Below, piece after piece: positions 11,158-26,213 of a stretch of 64,000 nucleotides of DNA (its first letter is position 1; each line of letters starts with the position of its first letter). The stretch comes from Cannabis sativa (lineage: Eukaryota; Streptophyta; Magnoliopsida; Rosales; Cannabaceae), in assembly GCF_029168945.1 (NCBI RefSeq), contig NC_083605.1, positions 30,455,280 through 30,519,279 of the forward strand, read 5' to 3'. A program made the translations under genes and the position numbers. The notes beneath the pieces were generated by a model. The model was not told the DNA's origin, made no database searches, and worked only from the letters and a program-made list of their open reading frames with translations.

Positions 11158-13022
11158 TGTTGGAAATATTTTACCAGGATCTAGATTTACTACCAAGTAT
11201 GTTTCATTAACATCCTAATATGAATTCTAAAACAATGAAATAAATACATATAAAGTTTAGTAAACCTTACATTGGGTGCAGCAGAATATAATGATTCTTT
11301 CTATTCGATCTCTAGTCCTTGATTCCTTTCTGTAGCAGAGCATAATCAAGATCTGAATCTAGATCTCTTTCTCTCCTTCCTTTGATGCTGATTCTCCTTC
11401 TTGTTGTTTGGATTCTCCTATAGTCTTACACACTATGATTGAGCTACCACTTGATGTGTTTGGGCACTACTCTATCACTCAAGGAATTTCGAAATTGAAG
11501 AGAGGAAAAGAGAGAGAGGGGCGGCTATGGCTTTTCTGAAAGGAACAATATGCAAAGTCATGAGTTTCCTGAAGCCAACACTTTCTATTTATAGAATGCC
11601 ATCTAGGTTTAGGTTAGAATTGTTTGGCATTAAAATAATAGAAAAATAAAATGGTAAAAGCTTGCATAGTGGCCGGCCATATAAGGAAATTGGGCCTCAC
11701 TTTGCAACTTTCCCATTTTGTTATTTTTCATTCCCATTTTCTCAAAAATGCAAATTTTCCAATTTAACCATTTAAATGCCAATTCTAATTATTTAATAAC
11801 TAAAAATTAATTATTAAATAATATTGCCATTTAATATATTTATTAATTTAGACATATAAAGTCTCTTAATTAATAAAAAAACCTAGAATCTCTTTTCTTT
11901 ACAATTTTGCCCTTGCTTAGTGAAAATTCATAAAGTAGACATAGTCTAACTTTAGAATTATAATTGATTAATTAAAATCAATTAACTGAGTCTTACAAGC
12001 AGTATGGTCTCAACTAGTATGGGGACCATGGGCCTATATTAACCGAGCTTCCAATAAGTCGAACCGAATTTACCAAGTAAATTCCCTAACTTATTAATTC
12101 CTTATTGAATCCACACTTAGAACTTGGAATTGCACTCTCAGTCATATAGAACGTTCTATATGTTCCACGATATAGATACGGTATTAGTTATCCATTGTTA
12201 TAATCCTAATTTGATCAATGACCCTCTAATAGATGATCTACATTGAATAGGAACTAAGTTACCGTTACACCTTCAATGTATTTTATCCTTAAAACACTTA
12301 GCTCCGTATAAATGATATTTCAGCGAAGTGAAATGAGATCTCCACCATTTATCTCTGTTTAGCCAAGCTCGAAGGATATCATCGTTTCACTTCTAAATTC
12401 CTATAGAAGTTATAGACTCCATATTTATGGTAGCGCTCCCACTCAATTATACCATCATGTTCCCAAAATGTACGTATCACCCTGACCCAAAAGTAGGCTT
12501 AACTAACAAATCAAAGAACATGTATAGTACTCTTGAGATCGAACCTAATCATATAAGGATTAAGATCATTTGATCTAGGATCAATGGGTGATATTGAATT
12601 GAATAGATATTACGGTAAATTTTAATAAATCTAATCAAAGTTCAATATCGGTCCCTTCCGATGTATACTCCATACATCCGATACTGGTAAACTTTGCCAA
12701 TGTCCTGGAAAGGACATAACACTTATCCAAGGTGTAAGAATACCTATCGCTGATTATCATGTCAGTCTAAATCCAGTGAACTGACAAATCAGGGAATAAA
12801 CTTTCGAACATATAATTAAGATTATATTCCACTGTGCTGACAACACGATAATCATTAACAAATTCATATGTTGTGGACTTAAATAGAATTCATACATTAT
12901 ATACATATAATCATGAAATAAATCATGTGAACCATGCAACATAAAATGTTATTTCTGATCTTTATTAATAAGTAAAACTGATTATATTGAAATGGGTTTT
13001 ATTTAGGGTACAAAACCCAACC
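11158..13022 (-). mobile_element. 3' LTR of element D
   Basis: This 1865-bp LTR runs on + from TGTTGGAAATATTTTACC to GGTACAAAACCCAACC (last base mutated from A). The purine tract of the element lies just inside it: AACTCCCACTTGC at 13023, read on minus as GCAAGTGGGAGTT. Confidence 0.92.
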
Positions 13023-16000
13023 AACTCCCACTTGCACTAATATAAAACAAAATGTGCATTTCAAATAATCTCAACACCTTGATATACAAATCAAGTGTAG
13101 TAGTAGTATACTCGTCGTAATAGGATATGACAGGTTGAATTAACCACAACCTTTTCTCCACCATTACTCTTCCTTAATCACAAAATCCTTGATAATGTGA
13201 AATTCCTCTCTATATGTCTACTCTCTTGGGATACTGGATTCTATACTTTTGACAACTACTTTTTGGTTAATCAGGAAATAACACTAATAGTTAAGACAAG
13301 TTGGAATGGTGCCACAAATGTATAGAACTTTCCTTAGACTGAATAAGTACCTTTCCTGCAACTTTAACATTCAGTCTCTCTCTGGTAGACTTAGAGACTT
13401 CAGATAGGTTTTTACACTTCTCCAAAATCACTATTCCACCCCCAGAGTAATCACCATCTTATCAGCAGACTTTCTAGCACAAAGGCAAGTCTCGAAATCT
13501 GATGTGGTGTAGTCTAAGAGTTTTAAACACACCCTTATGACTAACATATAGTTCCTCTTCTTAATCTTAAGATTTACTTGATTGTCTTCCAATGTTCCTC
13601 TCCTAGATTAATCTGATACTTACTCATTACTCCCACTCAACAGCAGGTGTCTGGTCTAAGGCATACTAAAGCATATCTGAGACCTCTCACTTTTGATTTA
13701 AGAAATTCTTTCATGGCTTTATTTTTTCTGGAATAGTTGAGACTTTTCCTTAGATAAATAAAATCTATGTCTAGAAGTCGAGAAGCTTCTATAGATTGCC
13801 ATTAAAAAGAAAATAAGTAAGTTGCCTGCACTCGAGTAAGTAATTACCAGGTATACCATAAGCCATAGGTTTAGATAAACTCAAACTTATAATACTAGGA
13901 ACAGGAAGTTTTGTTAATTACATTGAATAGACTTATTAACGAAAATTTCCTTTTATGTCATTGTAATAGAAAACTTTAGGTTACTCCATGGGAATGGATC
14001 AAACCATCGTTTTATTGGCTTTTCTTCTTAGTTTCTTATCTTGACAATCCATTACTTGTTTAAACTCATAATGGATTTTAATCACTAGTGTCTTCCAAGT
14101 CATAAGAAGGTGAGTTCCTAGAAACTCTCCCACTACAACAAGGTACCGTGAATTATGTCTAAGAAAATTAAATGGTATTCACCTCTTTGGTTGTGTCAAG
14201 ACAACAGAGGCAGTGGGATCATCATGTAAAGATGATAGAACACTTTTGGAATCAAGAAAAATTATCTCCTTTATTTGCTACTTTATTTTTCAGACTTAGT
14301 CATTTTCTTAGAAAATTAGTATTTGTTTAAACAAACACTTTCTTATCTATTGATTATGGGATGTTCCACCCCTAATCACTTAGAATAGCTAACAAACATG
14401 CAAACTAGGGTTAACAGTTCTAGCTTTTCTTAAGATTTTGATTAGGTCATCCATGAATCTAGTAATGATTTACGTTAAGTATACAACCATTGCATCATTC
14501 TGAAATTATATATATTACCTTAGAAGGATGTAGGCAACAACTAGTAACTAATCATCAATGCAAATCGAATTTCTGGGGAGGTAAGTTTTGATATAATTCA
14601 AAAAATCAATTTAATGATCTTTGAACTGCATATCTACTAACTATTTCTCTACCCCTATCAGTTCGCAAGATCTTTGACCACTTACCTTGATGGTTTTTCA
14701 CCATTGCAAGAAATTCATGAAAATTTTCAAATATTTCAAATTTCTTTTGCATAAGGTAAAATCTAGAGTAATTGTTTTAAGAATACAAAGAAAACTCATA
14801 TCTACCCCTGAATGTACATCCATCTGCGAATGAGATGAACTTACTTTCAGTGGATGTAGCCATGTTAATTCTTGGCAGAGAATGATCTTGTCAAAACCAC
14901 TATGAACAAGATACAAATGCCATAGATTTATAAAATATGGTTGTGTCTTTTGATGACTTAGGTTTAGTTACATCAAAGAGTTCTTAGAATAGTGCAAGTG
15001 GATTCTGGTCATAGAATACTAAACTCATACAGTTTGAATCCATTGAAAGAAAATGGTTATTAAACACTTGTGAAAGTGTAACTGTATAATGAGTAATTCT
15101 TTCTCGGACCACCACTACTAATTTAACTCTATGATTGATTTGCCCATACAAGTAGGAGATTTTTAAGATAGAGGATTTATATCATTTTGGGATAGAATTT
15201 TGGGAATATAATCATATGCGTCATTTAATTTCTTAAGAGAAAATATAGAATGACATGAAATGATTTATAGACCATTTATCCAATGATATGTTATTGAGCT
15301 AATTCGAAATGAATAAGCTAAGAGGAATTAGGATAATTTCGTTTTAAATAAGAATCCAACGATGCTCCGATTAGCAAGAGTCAAAGTAATCTTATTTATA
15401 CAATCTTCTTGTTTCATATTGTAAATACTAGTCTAAGGTGTCATCAATTGATGAACAGCTAGATGTTGCATTTTCAATATTTATCTTTCGAGATCTAACA
15501 CTATTATGTTTGTCTAATGGTGAAAATCCATTAGGGATTTATCTCATTAGAACAACAAACTAAGTTTAACCAACAATGAAGATTCGAAATTAAACTACAA
15601 TTTAATAACAGAAAATAACATGGTTCAATATAAATTCATACACAATTCAGAAATTATTAAACATATAGCAAGTAGGAATGACAAGTGAAAATACTAAAAC
15701 ATACAATCCTAAATAATTTCCAAGGTCTTCAAAAAACTGATATCAGTGTCCCGTTTAGGTGAGAGTCAGTGATACCATCCATTGAATAGAGTTGTCAGCT
15801 CATCTAAAATGATAAACATTCTAGCAACCTTTTATTCGATCAAGATTGGAATCCGCGTTGTCCCGTTTAGGCGAGAGTCAAGGCTATTCTATCTTATGAG
15901 CTTCCACCATTGTTTCATACTCTTGCAAGTCTTATACAGTCGCCACCATTAGGGTGATCAATACTATATAAAAAACTTACAAGAATACTTATCTTTCGAG

Positions 16001-18750
16001 ATTAAACGGCGCTAATTTGCTAATGAACGTTCCTCCATTAGGGAGGATTACTCACTAAAACAATAGCTATGTAAAACCAACTTCGAATATCCTAATAATA
16101 AAGCTCATTATTTAAAGTGTATTTTCTTCTAATATTTATTTTAATCAATTTATTTTAAATTTATATTTATTTAATTAAAATTTCCAATTTAGAATGAAAA
16201 ATTCTAAATATAAATTTTAATTTAATATTTATAAATTATACTTAGATGGATATGAAAATAACATAAATTATTTCCATCTTAGTAATAATTTCCAATAAAT
16301 ATTAAAAAAATATTCAATTTAAGTTGTTTCAAAATTAATTTAAATTAATTTACAACTCAAATTTAATTTTCTATAAATATATATTGCATTTCGAAAAATT
16401 GAAGTATATATAAGAATACAATTTTCGAAAATGCTTGTTAAAATAAAATAAAAATAAATCCTGGAAAAAATTATTCTAATTTTATGTTGGCCCAAAATTA
16501 ATTAATAAAATTAATTTACAACAAAAGTATAATTTTCTTATTTAATTAAATATTAAAGAAAAATTTCAAATATTTAAGTATCATGATGAATATCAACTTA
16601 AATATTAATTTTCTATTTAATTAAATATCACTAGAAAAATACTTCAAACAAAACAGATAATAACTACCTAGACTTTCATTGACTAATTAATTCAATTTCT
16701 AATTATAATATATTTTAGTTCATTTATTTTAATTAATCATTAAATGAAAAAATTATTGACTTAAGTTGGTCCCAAATTAAAATAATTTTCAACTTTAATA
16801 TATTTTCATATAAAATTCGAAATTTCTGCATTAAAGAAATGCAATTTCTAAAATGTGGGAAAAAGATTAATAAAATAAATTAAAATATATTTTTGAAAAT
16901 TATTCAGATTTAAGTTATTCTGAAATAATATTCCAAACTTAAGATAATTTTCAACTTTAATTAAATAACATGAAAATATCAATAAATAAGTATCATGATG
17001 AAAATCAACTTAGATATTGAAATTTTCAATTTAATTAAATGTATTAAATTCAAGAAATAAATAATTAAGTATAGTGGAAACTTAATTATTAATTCTAGTT
17101 TAATAGTAGGAAAATATACTAAACTTAGATTATACCAAAATTAATTATTAAACAATTAATTTCACAATCAATGATATTTTCTTAATTAAATATTAGAAAA
17201 TAATTAGTACTAGAAATAACTATCTAGAATATATATCATTAACTAAGTGTTTTTCTAAAATTAACTATAAAATATTAAAATGAAAAATAAATTTCATATA
17301 TTTTAAAATTTAATTATGTTGCTAATTCAATTTTAATTAGGTTAGAGTAATATAATTAACCTAATACAATTATTTAAATAAGGCAAATGGGTCTTCACAA
17401 TTGGGGTAGTTCATGTGAGGGGGAGCTGGGTTCAGTATGTCGTACCCACTTCTATTGGCCCCCAACTCTCACACAAGGCCCAAAAGAGAGGAATTTAACC
17501 TTTAAATAAACAATTGTTATTCATTGAATAAGCCCAAATCTAATTGGGCCTAAATAAAATTACTTATGTCAAATTTTATTTTAGCAACATAGTCCATTTA
17601 CTTAGTAAAACTTAAATGGGATTCCTATATGCATCTAAGCCCAATAGCAAACATATAGGCTCACACAGGTCAAATGATTTGGATGGGCCCTATCATGTTA
17701 CTAGGTTTACACAGTTGAAAGAAGTACAAAATTTACCTGTTACAAATTATTTATAAGATCTATTGACAATTGGACTATGATTAAAATCAGATCATTGAAT
17801 CTGTCGACAAGTTAATCATAGCAATTTAGATCAAATAAATAATAGGTTTGTTAAAAAATTTGAATAAACAATATAAAATTAAACAAACATTGTCCATGTA
17901 ACAGATGTGAAATAAGATATTAATATAATTAAATTATTATTCTTAAACTAACCAACTAAATTTTGCAAAATTTAGGGTTGTTAAAAACAAACCTCAAAAA
18001 TCTCAAAAATTAGAAACTAATTTTAAAATATCTAGGTTTATTTGAATCAAATTAAATTAAATATCAAATAAGATCAATGATTTGAAAGAAAGAATCTTCA
18101 ATATCACTTTCAAATCTTATAATTTAATTAAAATAAACCAATTTTAAAATAGATTTGGTTAGATAATTATTGTTTTAGGAATAAAATAATAAATAAATAA
18201 TAATTGACATAATTATATGTCAAAATATCTCAAATTAAGCAATATTCTAATTTCTACAAAAATACCTAAGTTATTTAAATATTTAAGATATGATTTATAA
18301 ATTTCCAATAAGAAAAAAAATGATATATATAGAAAAATATCATTTTTAAACTTATAATTTATAAATAATTAAATATTTAAGAAAATAACAAACTTTTGAA
18401 TTTTGAAAATATTATGGTAAGTGTATCTATAAAAAAATATCTATGTTAATTTCAAATTTATTAATTATTTAATTTGTCATATAAGATAATTTTAATATAA
18501 TATTTTAAATAAAAAGACAAAGTTATCTTTTAATTTAAAAAATGTTAAATATCAAAATATCTAATCTTATAATTAAATAATATTTAAATATTAAACAAGT
18601 TAACAAATTTTAAATCTTAGCATAATTGGAAATATTTCAAATTGGAAAAATCTAAAATTGGAAAAATAAAATTTTGGGAAACAATCCCATAAAAAATCAG
18701 ATTTTTTTTTTGGGGAAAAATCACAAAAAGCGCAATTTTGGGTGTTGAGA
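13023..18750 (-). other. non-coding interior of element D
   Basis: There is no coding sequence of note. From left to right it holds a post-gag-type region (13.0-15.3 kb, including ACTTTCTGGGGAGG-like phrases shared with F), a conserved island with GACTCTCGCCTAAACGGG-type motifs on minus (15367-15385, 15749-15768, 15861-15881), a very AT-rich spacer (16.1-17.4 kb), a second conserved island (17393-17500), and more AT-rich DNA. Order and spacing match element F. Confidence 0.75.
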
Positions 18751-20020
18751 AAAAACAATGCCAATTTTCTAATTTAACCATTTAAATGCCAATTCTAATT
18801 ATTTAATAACTAAAAATTAATTATTAAATAATATTGTCATTTAATATATTTATTAATTTAGACATGTAAAGTCTCTTAATTAATAAATAAACCTAGAATC
18901 TATTTTCTTTATAATTTTTCCCTTGCTTAGTGAAAATTCATAAAGTAGACATAGTCTAACTTTAGAATTATAATTGATTAATTAAAATCAATTAACTGAG
19001 TCTTACAAGGAGTATGATCTCAACTAGTATGGGGACCATGGGCCTATATTAACCGAGCTTCTAATAAGTCGAACCGAATTTACCAAGTAAATTCCCTAAC
19101 TTATTAATTCCTTATTGAACCCACACTTAGAACTTGAAATTGCACTCTCAGTCATACAGAACGTTCTATATGTTCCACGATATAGATACGCTATTAGTTT
19201 TCCATTGTTATAATCCTAATTTGATCAATGACCCTCTAATAGATGATCTACATTGAATAGGAACTAAGTTACCGTTACACCTTCAATGTATTTTATCCTT
19301 AAAACACTTAGTTCCGTATAAATGATATTTCAGCGAAGTGAAATGAGATCTCCGCCATTTACCTCTGTTTAGCCAAGCTCGAAGGATATCATTGTCTCAC
19401 TTCTAAATTCCTATAGAAGTTATAGACTCCATATTTATGGTAGCGCTCCCACTCAATTATACTATCATGTTTCCAAAATGTACGTATCACCCTGACCCAA
19501 AAGTAGGCTTAACTAACAAATCAAAGAACATGTATAGTACTCTTGAGATCGAACCTAATCATATCAGGATTAAGATCATTTGATCTAGGATCAACGGGTG
19601 ATATTGAATTGAATAGATATTACGGTAAATTTTAATACATTTAATCAAAGTTCAATATCGGTCCCTTCCGATGTATAGTCCATACATCCGATACTGGTAA
19701 ACTTTGCCAATGTCCTGGAAAGGACATAACACTTATCCAAGGTGTAAGAATACCTATCGCTGATTATCATGTCAGTCTAAATCCAGTGAACTGACAAATA
19801 AAGGAATAAACTTTCGAACATATAATTAAGATTATATTCCACTGTGCTGACAACACTATAATCATTAACAAATTCATATGTTCTAGACTTAAATAGAATT
19901 CATACATTATATACATATAATCATGTGAACCATGCAATATAAAATGTTATTTCTGATCTTTATTAATAAGTAAATCTGATTATATTGAAATGGATTTTAT
20001 TTAGGGCACAAAACCCAACA
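18751..20020 (-). mobile_element. 5' LTR of element D, truncated
   Basis: This is about 1270 bp of the LTR, from AATGCCAATTTTCTAATTT to GGGCACAAAACCCAACA. Roughly the last 590 bp of the LTR (in element sense), the primer site and the GC-rich leader are missing, removed by one deletion whose left edge lies near 18745. Confidence 0.85.
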
Positions 20021-20045
20021 GAAGGAGGAGAAGTATACGTGCTTC

Positions 20046-21900
20046 TGTTGGAAATTATTTTACCAGGATCTAGATTTACTAACAAGTATGTTGGATTAAC
20101 AACCTAATATGAATTCTAAAACAATGAAAATAAACACATATAAAGTTAGAAAACCTTACAGTGGGTGCAGCGGAATAATATGACTCCTTCCGTTCAGATC
20201 TCTAGCCCTTGATTCCTTTCTGTAGCAGAGCATCACCAAGATCTGAACCTGGATCTTCTTTTCTCATTCTTTGATGCAGAAATTCCATAGTCTTACATAC
20301 TATGATTGAGATACCACTTGATGTGTGTGGGCACTACTCATTCACTCAAAGTTTCAAAATTTAGAGAGAAGAAAAGAGAGAGAGGCGTGTGAGGCTTTTT
20401 CTGAGAGAAACAAAGTGATCAAAGATGTGTCTGTTAGTTTCCTCAAGCCAACACTTTCTATTTATAGAAAACCCTCTAGGTTTAGGTTAGAATTGTATGG
20501 CATTAAAATAATGGAAACTACAAATGGTATTTCTCATGCATAGGGCCGGCCATACAAAGGGTATTGGGCCTCACTTTGCAACTTTCCCATTTTGTTATTT
20601 TCCATTCCCATTTTCTCAAAAATGCCAATTTTCCAATTTAACCTTTTAAATGCCAATTCTAATTATTTAATAACTTGGAAATAATTATTAAATAATATTG
20701 TCATTTAATATATTTATTAATTTAGACATATAAAGTCTCTTAATCAATAAATAAACCTAAAATCTCTTTTCTTTACAATTTCGCCATTGCTTAGTGAAAA
20801 TTCATAAAGTAGACATAGTCTAACTTTTAGAATTTTAATTGATTAATTAAAATCAATTAACTGAGTCTTACAAGCGGTATGGTCTCAACTAGTATGGGGA
20901 CCATGGGTCTATATAACCGAGCTTCCAATAAGTCGAACCGAATTTACCAAGTAAATTCCCTAACTTATTAATTCCTCATTGAATCCACACTTAGAACTTG
21001 GAATTGCACTCTCAGTTATATAAAAACGCTCTATATGTTCCACGATATAGACACGTCATTAGTTATCCATTGTTATAACCCTAATGTGATCAATGATCCT
21101 CTATAAAGATGATTTACACTGTAAAGGGATTAAATTACCGTAACACCCTACAATGTATTTTATCCTTAAAACACTTAACCCTGTATAAATGATATTTCAC
21201 CTAAGTGAAATGAGATCTCCACTATTTATCTTCGTTTGGTTAAGCTCGAAGGAAATCATCCTTTACTTCTATTTGCCAAATAGAAGCTATAGATTCCATA
21301 TTTATGTTAGCGCTCCCACTCAATTGCATTACCGTGTTCCCAAAATGTACGTATCACCCTGACACAAAACTAGGCTTAACTAACAAATCAAAGAACACGA
21401 GTAACACTCTTGAGATTGAGCCTAACCATATCAGGATTGAGATCATTTGATCTAGGATCAACATGTGATATTGAATTGAATAGATATTACGGTAAGTTTT
21501 AACATATCTAATCAAAGTTCAATATCGGTCCCTTCCGATGTATACTCCATACATCCGATATTGGTAAACTTTGCCAATGTCCTGGAAAGGACATAACACT
21601 TTTCCAAGGTGTAAGAATACCTATCGCTGATTATACCATGTCAGTCTAAATCCAGTGTTTTGACAAATCAGGGAATAAACTTTTGAACATATAATAAAGA
21701 TTATATTCCACTGTGCTGACAACACTATAATCTTTAACAAACCCATATGTTCTGGACTTAAAAGGAATTCATACATTATATACATAGAATCATGAAATAA
21801 ATCATGTGAACCATGCAACATAAAATGTTATTTCTGATCTTTATTAATAAGTAAATCTGATTATATGAAATGAGTTTTATTTAGGGCATAAAACCCAACA
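20046..21900 (-). mobile_element. 3' LTR of element F
   Basis: This 1855-bp LTR runs on + from TGTTGGAAATTATTTTACC to GGGCATAAAACCCAACA. The TATA region on minus (TATAAATAG) lies at about 20458-20468. The purine tract is just inside at 21901 (AACTCCCACTTGC on +). Confidence 0.95.
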
Positions 21901-24599
21901 AACTCCCACTTGCACTAATATAAAACAAAAAGTGCATTTCAAATAATCATTAACACCTTGATATACCAATCAAGTGTAATAGTAGTATACTCCTCGTAAT
22001 AGGATCTGACAGGTTGAATTAAACACAACCTCTTCTCCACCATTACTCTTCCTTAATCACAAAATCCTTGATAATGTGAAATTCCTCTCTATATGTCTAC
22101 TTTCTTGGGATACTGGATTCTATACTTTTGGGCAACTACTCTTTGGTTATTCAGGAAGTAACCCTAGTAGTTAAGGCAAGTTGGAACAGTGCCACAAATG
22201 TATAGAACTTTCTTTAGACTGAATAAGTATCTTTCCTGCAACTTTTAACATTCAGTCTCTTTCTGGTAGACCAAGTGATTTCAGATAGGTTTTTACACTT
22301 CTCCAAAATCGCTACTCCACCCCCAAAGTAATCACCATCTCATCAGCTGACTTTCTAGCACACAGGCAAGTCTCGAAATCTGATGTGGCGTAGTCTAAGA
22401 GTTTCAAAACCACCCTTATTGACTAACATATAGTTCCTCTTCTTAATCTTAAAATTTACTTGATTGTCTTCCAATGTTCTTCTCCTGGATTAATCTGATA
22501 CTTACTCATTACTCCCACTCAACAGCAGGTGTCTGGTCTAAGGCATACAAAAGCATATCTAAGACCTCTCACTGTTGATTCACGAAATTCTTCCATGGAT
22601 TTATCTTCTCTGGAATAGTTGAAACTTTTCCTTAGATAAATAAAATCTATGCCTAGAAGTTGTGAAGCTTCTATAGATTGCCATTGGAAAGAAAATGCTC
22701 TAGCATCTTATGCTTGCATTAGAGTAAGTAATTACCAGGTATACCACAAGCCATAGGTTTAGATAAACTCAAACCTACAATACTAGGAACAGGAAGTTTT
22801 GTTAAGTCCATTGAATAGACTTATTAACAAAAATTTCCTTTCATGTCCTTGTAATAGAAAACTTTAGGTTACTCCATGTGAATGGATCAAACCATAGTTC
22901 TCTTGGCTTTCTTCTTAGTTTCTTATCTTGACAATCCATTACTTGTTTAAACTCACAATGGATTTTAATCCCTAGTGTCTTCCAAGTCATGAGAAGGTGA
23001 GTTCCTAGAAATTCTCCCACTACAACAAGGTACCGTGAACTATGTCTAAGAAAACTAAATGGTATTGACCTCTTCAGTTGTGTTAAGACAACAGAGGCAG
23101 TGGGATCACCTTGTAAAATAAGATGATAGAACACTTTTGGAATCAAGAAAAAATATCTCCTTTATTTGCTACTTTATTTTCAGACTTAGTCATTTTCTTA
23201 GAAAAAGTGGTATTTGTTTAAACAAACACTTTCTTATCTAATGACTATGGGATGCTCCACCCCTAATCACTTAGAATAGCTAACAAACATGCAAACCAAG
23301 GTTAACAGTTCTAGCTTTTCTTAAGATTTTGATTAGGTCATCCATGAATCTAGTAATGATTTACATTAAGTATACACCCATTGCATCATTCTGAAATTAC
23401 CATATAAGGATTTAGGCAACAACTAGTAACTAATCATCAATATGCAACTCGAATTTCTGGGGAGGTAAGTTTGGATATAATTCAAAATCAAATTAATGAT
23501 CTTTGAACTGCATATCTACTAAGTTTTTCTCCACCCTTATCAGTTCGCAAGATCTTTAACCACTAACCTTCACCACTGCTAGAAATTCATGAAATTTTTG
23601 AAACATTTCAAATTTCTTTTGCGTAAGGTAAAATCTAGAGTGATCGTTTTAAGAATACAACGAAAACTCATATCCACCCCTGAATGTACATCCATCTACG
23701 AATGAGATGAAATTACTTTCAGTGGATATAGGCATATTAACTCTTTGCAGAGAATGATCTTGTCAAAACCACTATGAACAAGATACAAATGCCATAGATT
23801 TATAAAATATGTGGTTGTATCTTTTGATGACTTACTTTAGTTACATCAAAGAGTTCTTAGAATAGTGCAAGTGGATTCTGGTCACAGAATACTAAACTCA
23901 TACAGTTTGAATCCATTGAAAGAAAATGGTTATTAAACACATGTGAAAGTGTAACTGTATAATTAGTAATTCTTTCTTGGACCACCACTACTAATCTAAC
24001 TCTATGATTTGCCTATACAAGTAGGAGATATCTAAGATTGAGGATTTATATCATTTTGGGATAGAATTCCGGGAATATAATCATATGCATCATCTAATTT
24101 CTTAAGAGAAAATAAGACTTGATATGATTTATAGACCATTCATCCAATGATATGTCATTAAGGTAATTCAAAATGAATAAGCTAAGAGGAATTAGGATAA
24201 TTTCGTTATAAATAAGAATCCAAAGATGCTCCGATTAGCGAGAGTCAAAGTAATCTTATTTATACAATCTTCTTGTTTCATATTGTAAATACTAATCTAA
24301 GGTGTCATCAATTGATGAACAGCTAGATGTTGCATATACAATATTTATCTTTCGAGATCTAACACTATTATGTTAGTCTAATGGTGAAAATCCATTAGGG
24401 ATTTATCTCATGAGAAAAAACAAGCTAAGTTAGACCAACAATGAAGATTCGAAATTAAACTACAATTTAATAACAGAAAATAACATGGTTCAATACAAAT
24501 TCATACACAATTCAGAAATGATCAAGCACATAGCAAGTAGGAATGACAAGTGAAAATACTAAAGCATACAATCCTAAATAATTTCTAAGGTTTTCAACA

Positions 24600-24915
24600 A
24601 ACTGATATTAGTGTCCCGTTTAGGCGAGAGTCAAAGCTACCATTCATTGAATAGAGTTGTCAGCTCATCTAAAATGATCAACATTCTAGCAACCTTTTAT
24701 TCGATCAAGATTGGAATCCGCGTTCACCCGTTTAGGCGAGAGTCAAGGCTATTCTATCTTATGAGCTTCCACCATTGTTTCATATTCTTGCAAGTCTTAT
24801 ACAGTTGCCACCATTAGGGTGAGTATAAACCATATAAAAAACTTACAAGATTACTTATCTTTCGAGATTAAACGGTGCTAACTTGCTAATGAACGTTCCT
24901 CCATTAGGGAGGATT
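24600..24915 (-). promoter_or_regulatory. conserved pre-gag island, F copy
   Basis: On minus, GACTCTCGCCTAAACGGG-type motifs fall at 24614-24634 and 24726-24746, with CCTAATGG-type motifs near 24810 and 24900. The same block is at 15735-16050 in D and 45160-45475 in B, where it lies just before gag. It survives in elements that have lost gag, so it is likely needed in cis; its function is inferred, not known. Confidence 0.6.
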
Positions 24916-26103
24916 ACTCAGTAAAACAATAGCTATGTAAAACCAACAATGAAGATCGAATATCCTTATAATAAAGCTCATTATTTTAATGAAGGTCGTA
25001 TTTTCTCCTAATATTTATTTTAATCAATTTATTTTAAATATATATTTAATTAAAATTTCCAATTTAGAATGAAAAATTCCAAATATAAATTTTAATTTAA
25101 TATTTATAAATTATACTTAGATGGATAAAAAATAACGTGAATTATTTCCATCTTAGTAATAATTTCCATAAATATTTAGAAAATTATTCAATTTAAGTTG
25201 TTTCAAAATTAATTTAAATTAATTTACAACTCAAATTTAATTTTCTATAAATATATATTGCATTTCGAAAATGCTTTAAAATAAAATAAAATAAATCCTA
25301 GAAAATTACTCTAATTTTATGTTGGCCCAAACAGATAATATACACTAGAAAAATACTTCAAGCAAAACAGATAATATCTATCTAGACTTTCATAGACTAA
25401 TTAATCCAATTTCTAATTATATTATATTTTAGTTCATTTATTTTAATTAACCATTAAATGAAAAATTCATTGATTTAAGTTGGTCCAAAATTAAATAAAT
25501 AATTTTCAACTTTAATCTATTTTTCAAATAAAATTCGAAATTTCTGCATTAAAGAAATGCAATTTCAAAATTTTGGGAAATGATTAATAAAATAAAATAA
25601 AATATATTTTGAAAATTATTCAAACTTAAGTTATTCTGAAATAAGATTCCAAACTTAAAATAATTTTCAACTTTAATTAAATAACATGAAAATAACAATA
25701 TTAAAGTATCATGATGAAAATCAACTTAGATATTGAAATTTTTAATTTAATTAAATGTATTAAATTCAAGAAACAAATAATTAAGTATAGAAGAAACTTA
25801 ATTATTAATTCTAGTTTAATACTAGGAAAATATTTTAAACTTAGATTGTACCAAAATTAATTATGAGATAATTAATTTCACAATCAATGATATTTTCCTA
25901 TTTAATATTAGAAATAATAACTAGTACTAGAAATAACTATCTAGAATATATCATTGACTAAGTGTTTTTCTAAAATTAACTTTAAAATATTACATGAAAA
26001 ATAAATTTCATATATTTTAAAAGTTAATTATGTTGCTAATTCAATTTTAATTAGGTTAGACTAATATAATTAACCTAATACAATTATTTAAATAAGGTAA
26101 ATG

Positions 26104-26213
26104 AGCCTTCACAATTGGGGTAGTTCATGACAGGGGGAGCTGGGTTCAGTATGTCGTACCCACTTCTATGGCCCCCAACTCTCACACAAGGCCCAAAAGA
26201 GAGGAATTTAACC
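26104..26213 (-). promoter_or_regulatory. conserved leader island, F copy
   Basis: This block of about 110 bp is markedly less AT-rich than its surroundings and is nearly the same as 17393-17500 (D) and 43442-43560 (B). On + it contains AGCTGGGTTCAGTATGTCG and CCAACTCTCACACAAGG. It has no open frame shared by the three copies. Confidence 0.6.

Larger units (their letters stand above)
11158..20020 (-). mobile_element. gag-less LTR retrotransposon D (TGTTGGG family)
   Basis: Both ends belong to the family LTR and are flanked by GAAGG (11153-11157 and 20021-20025), so this is one insertion of 8863 bp on the minus strand. Its left LTR is complete; its right LTR (the element's 5' LTR) lacks its inner part. 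The 5.7-kb interior is collinear with that of element 20046-29845. It has no gag, protease, RT or integrase, so it is a large non-autonomous derivative that must use proteins from elsewhere. Confidence 0.9.

Noticed and set aside
21621..21821. A 60-66 residue frame starting MLHGSHDLFHD, also at 5402, 12757 and 29569
   Set aside because: It recurs only because the LTRs are copies. It lies in U3, its end varies between copies, and the B/C/G subfamily breaks it.
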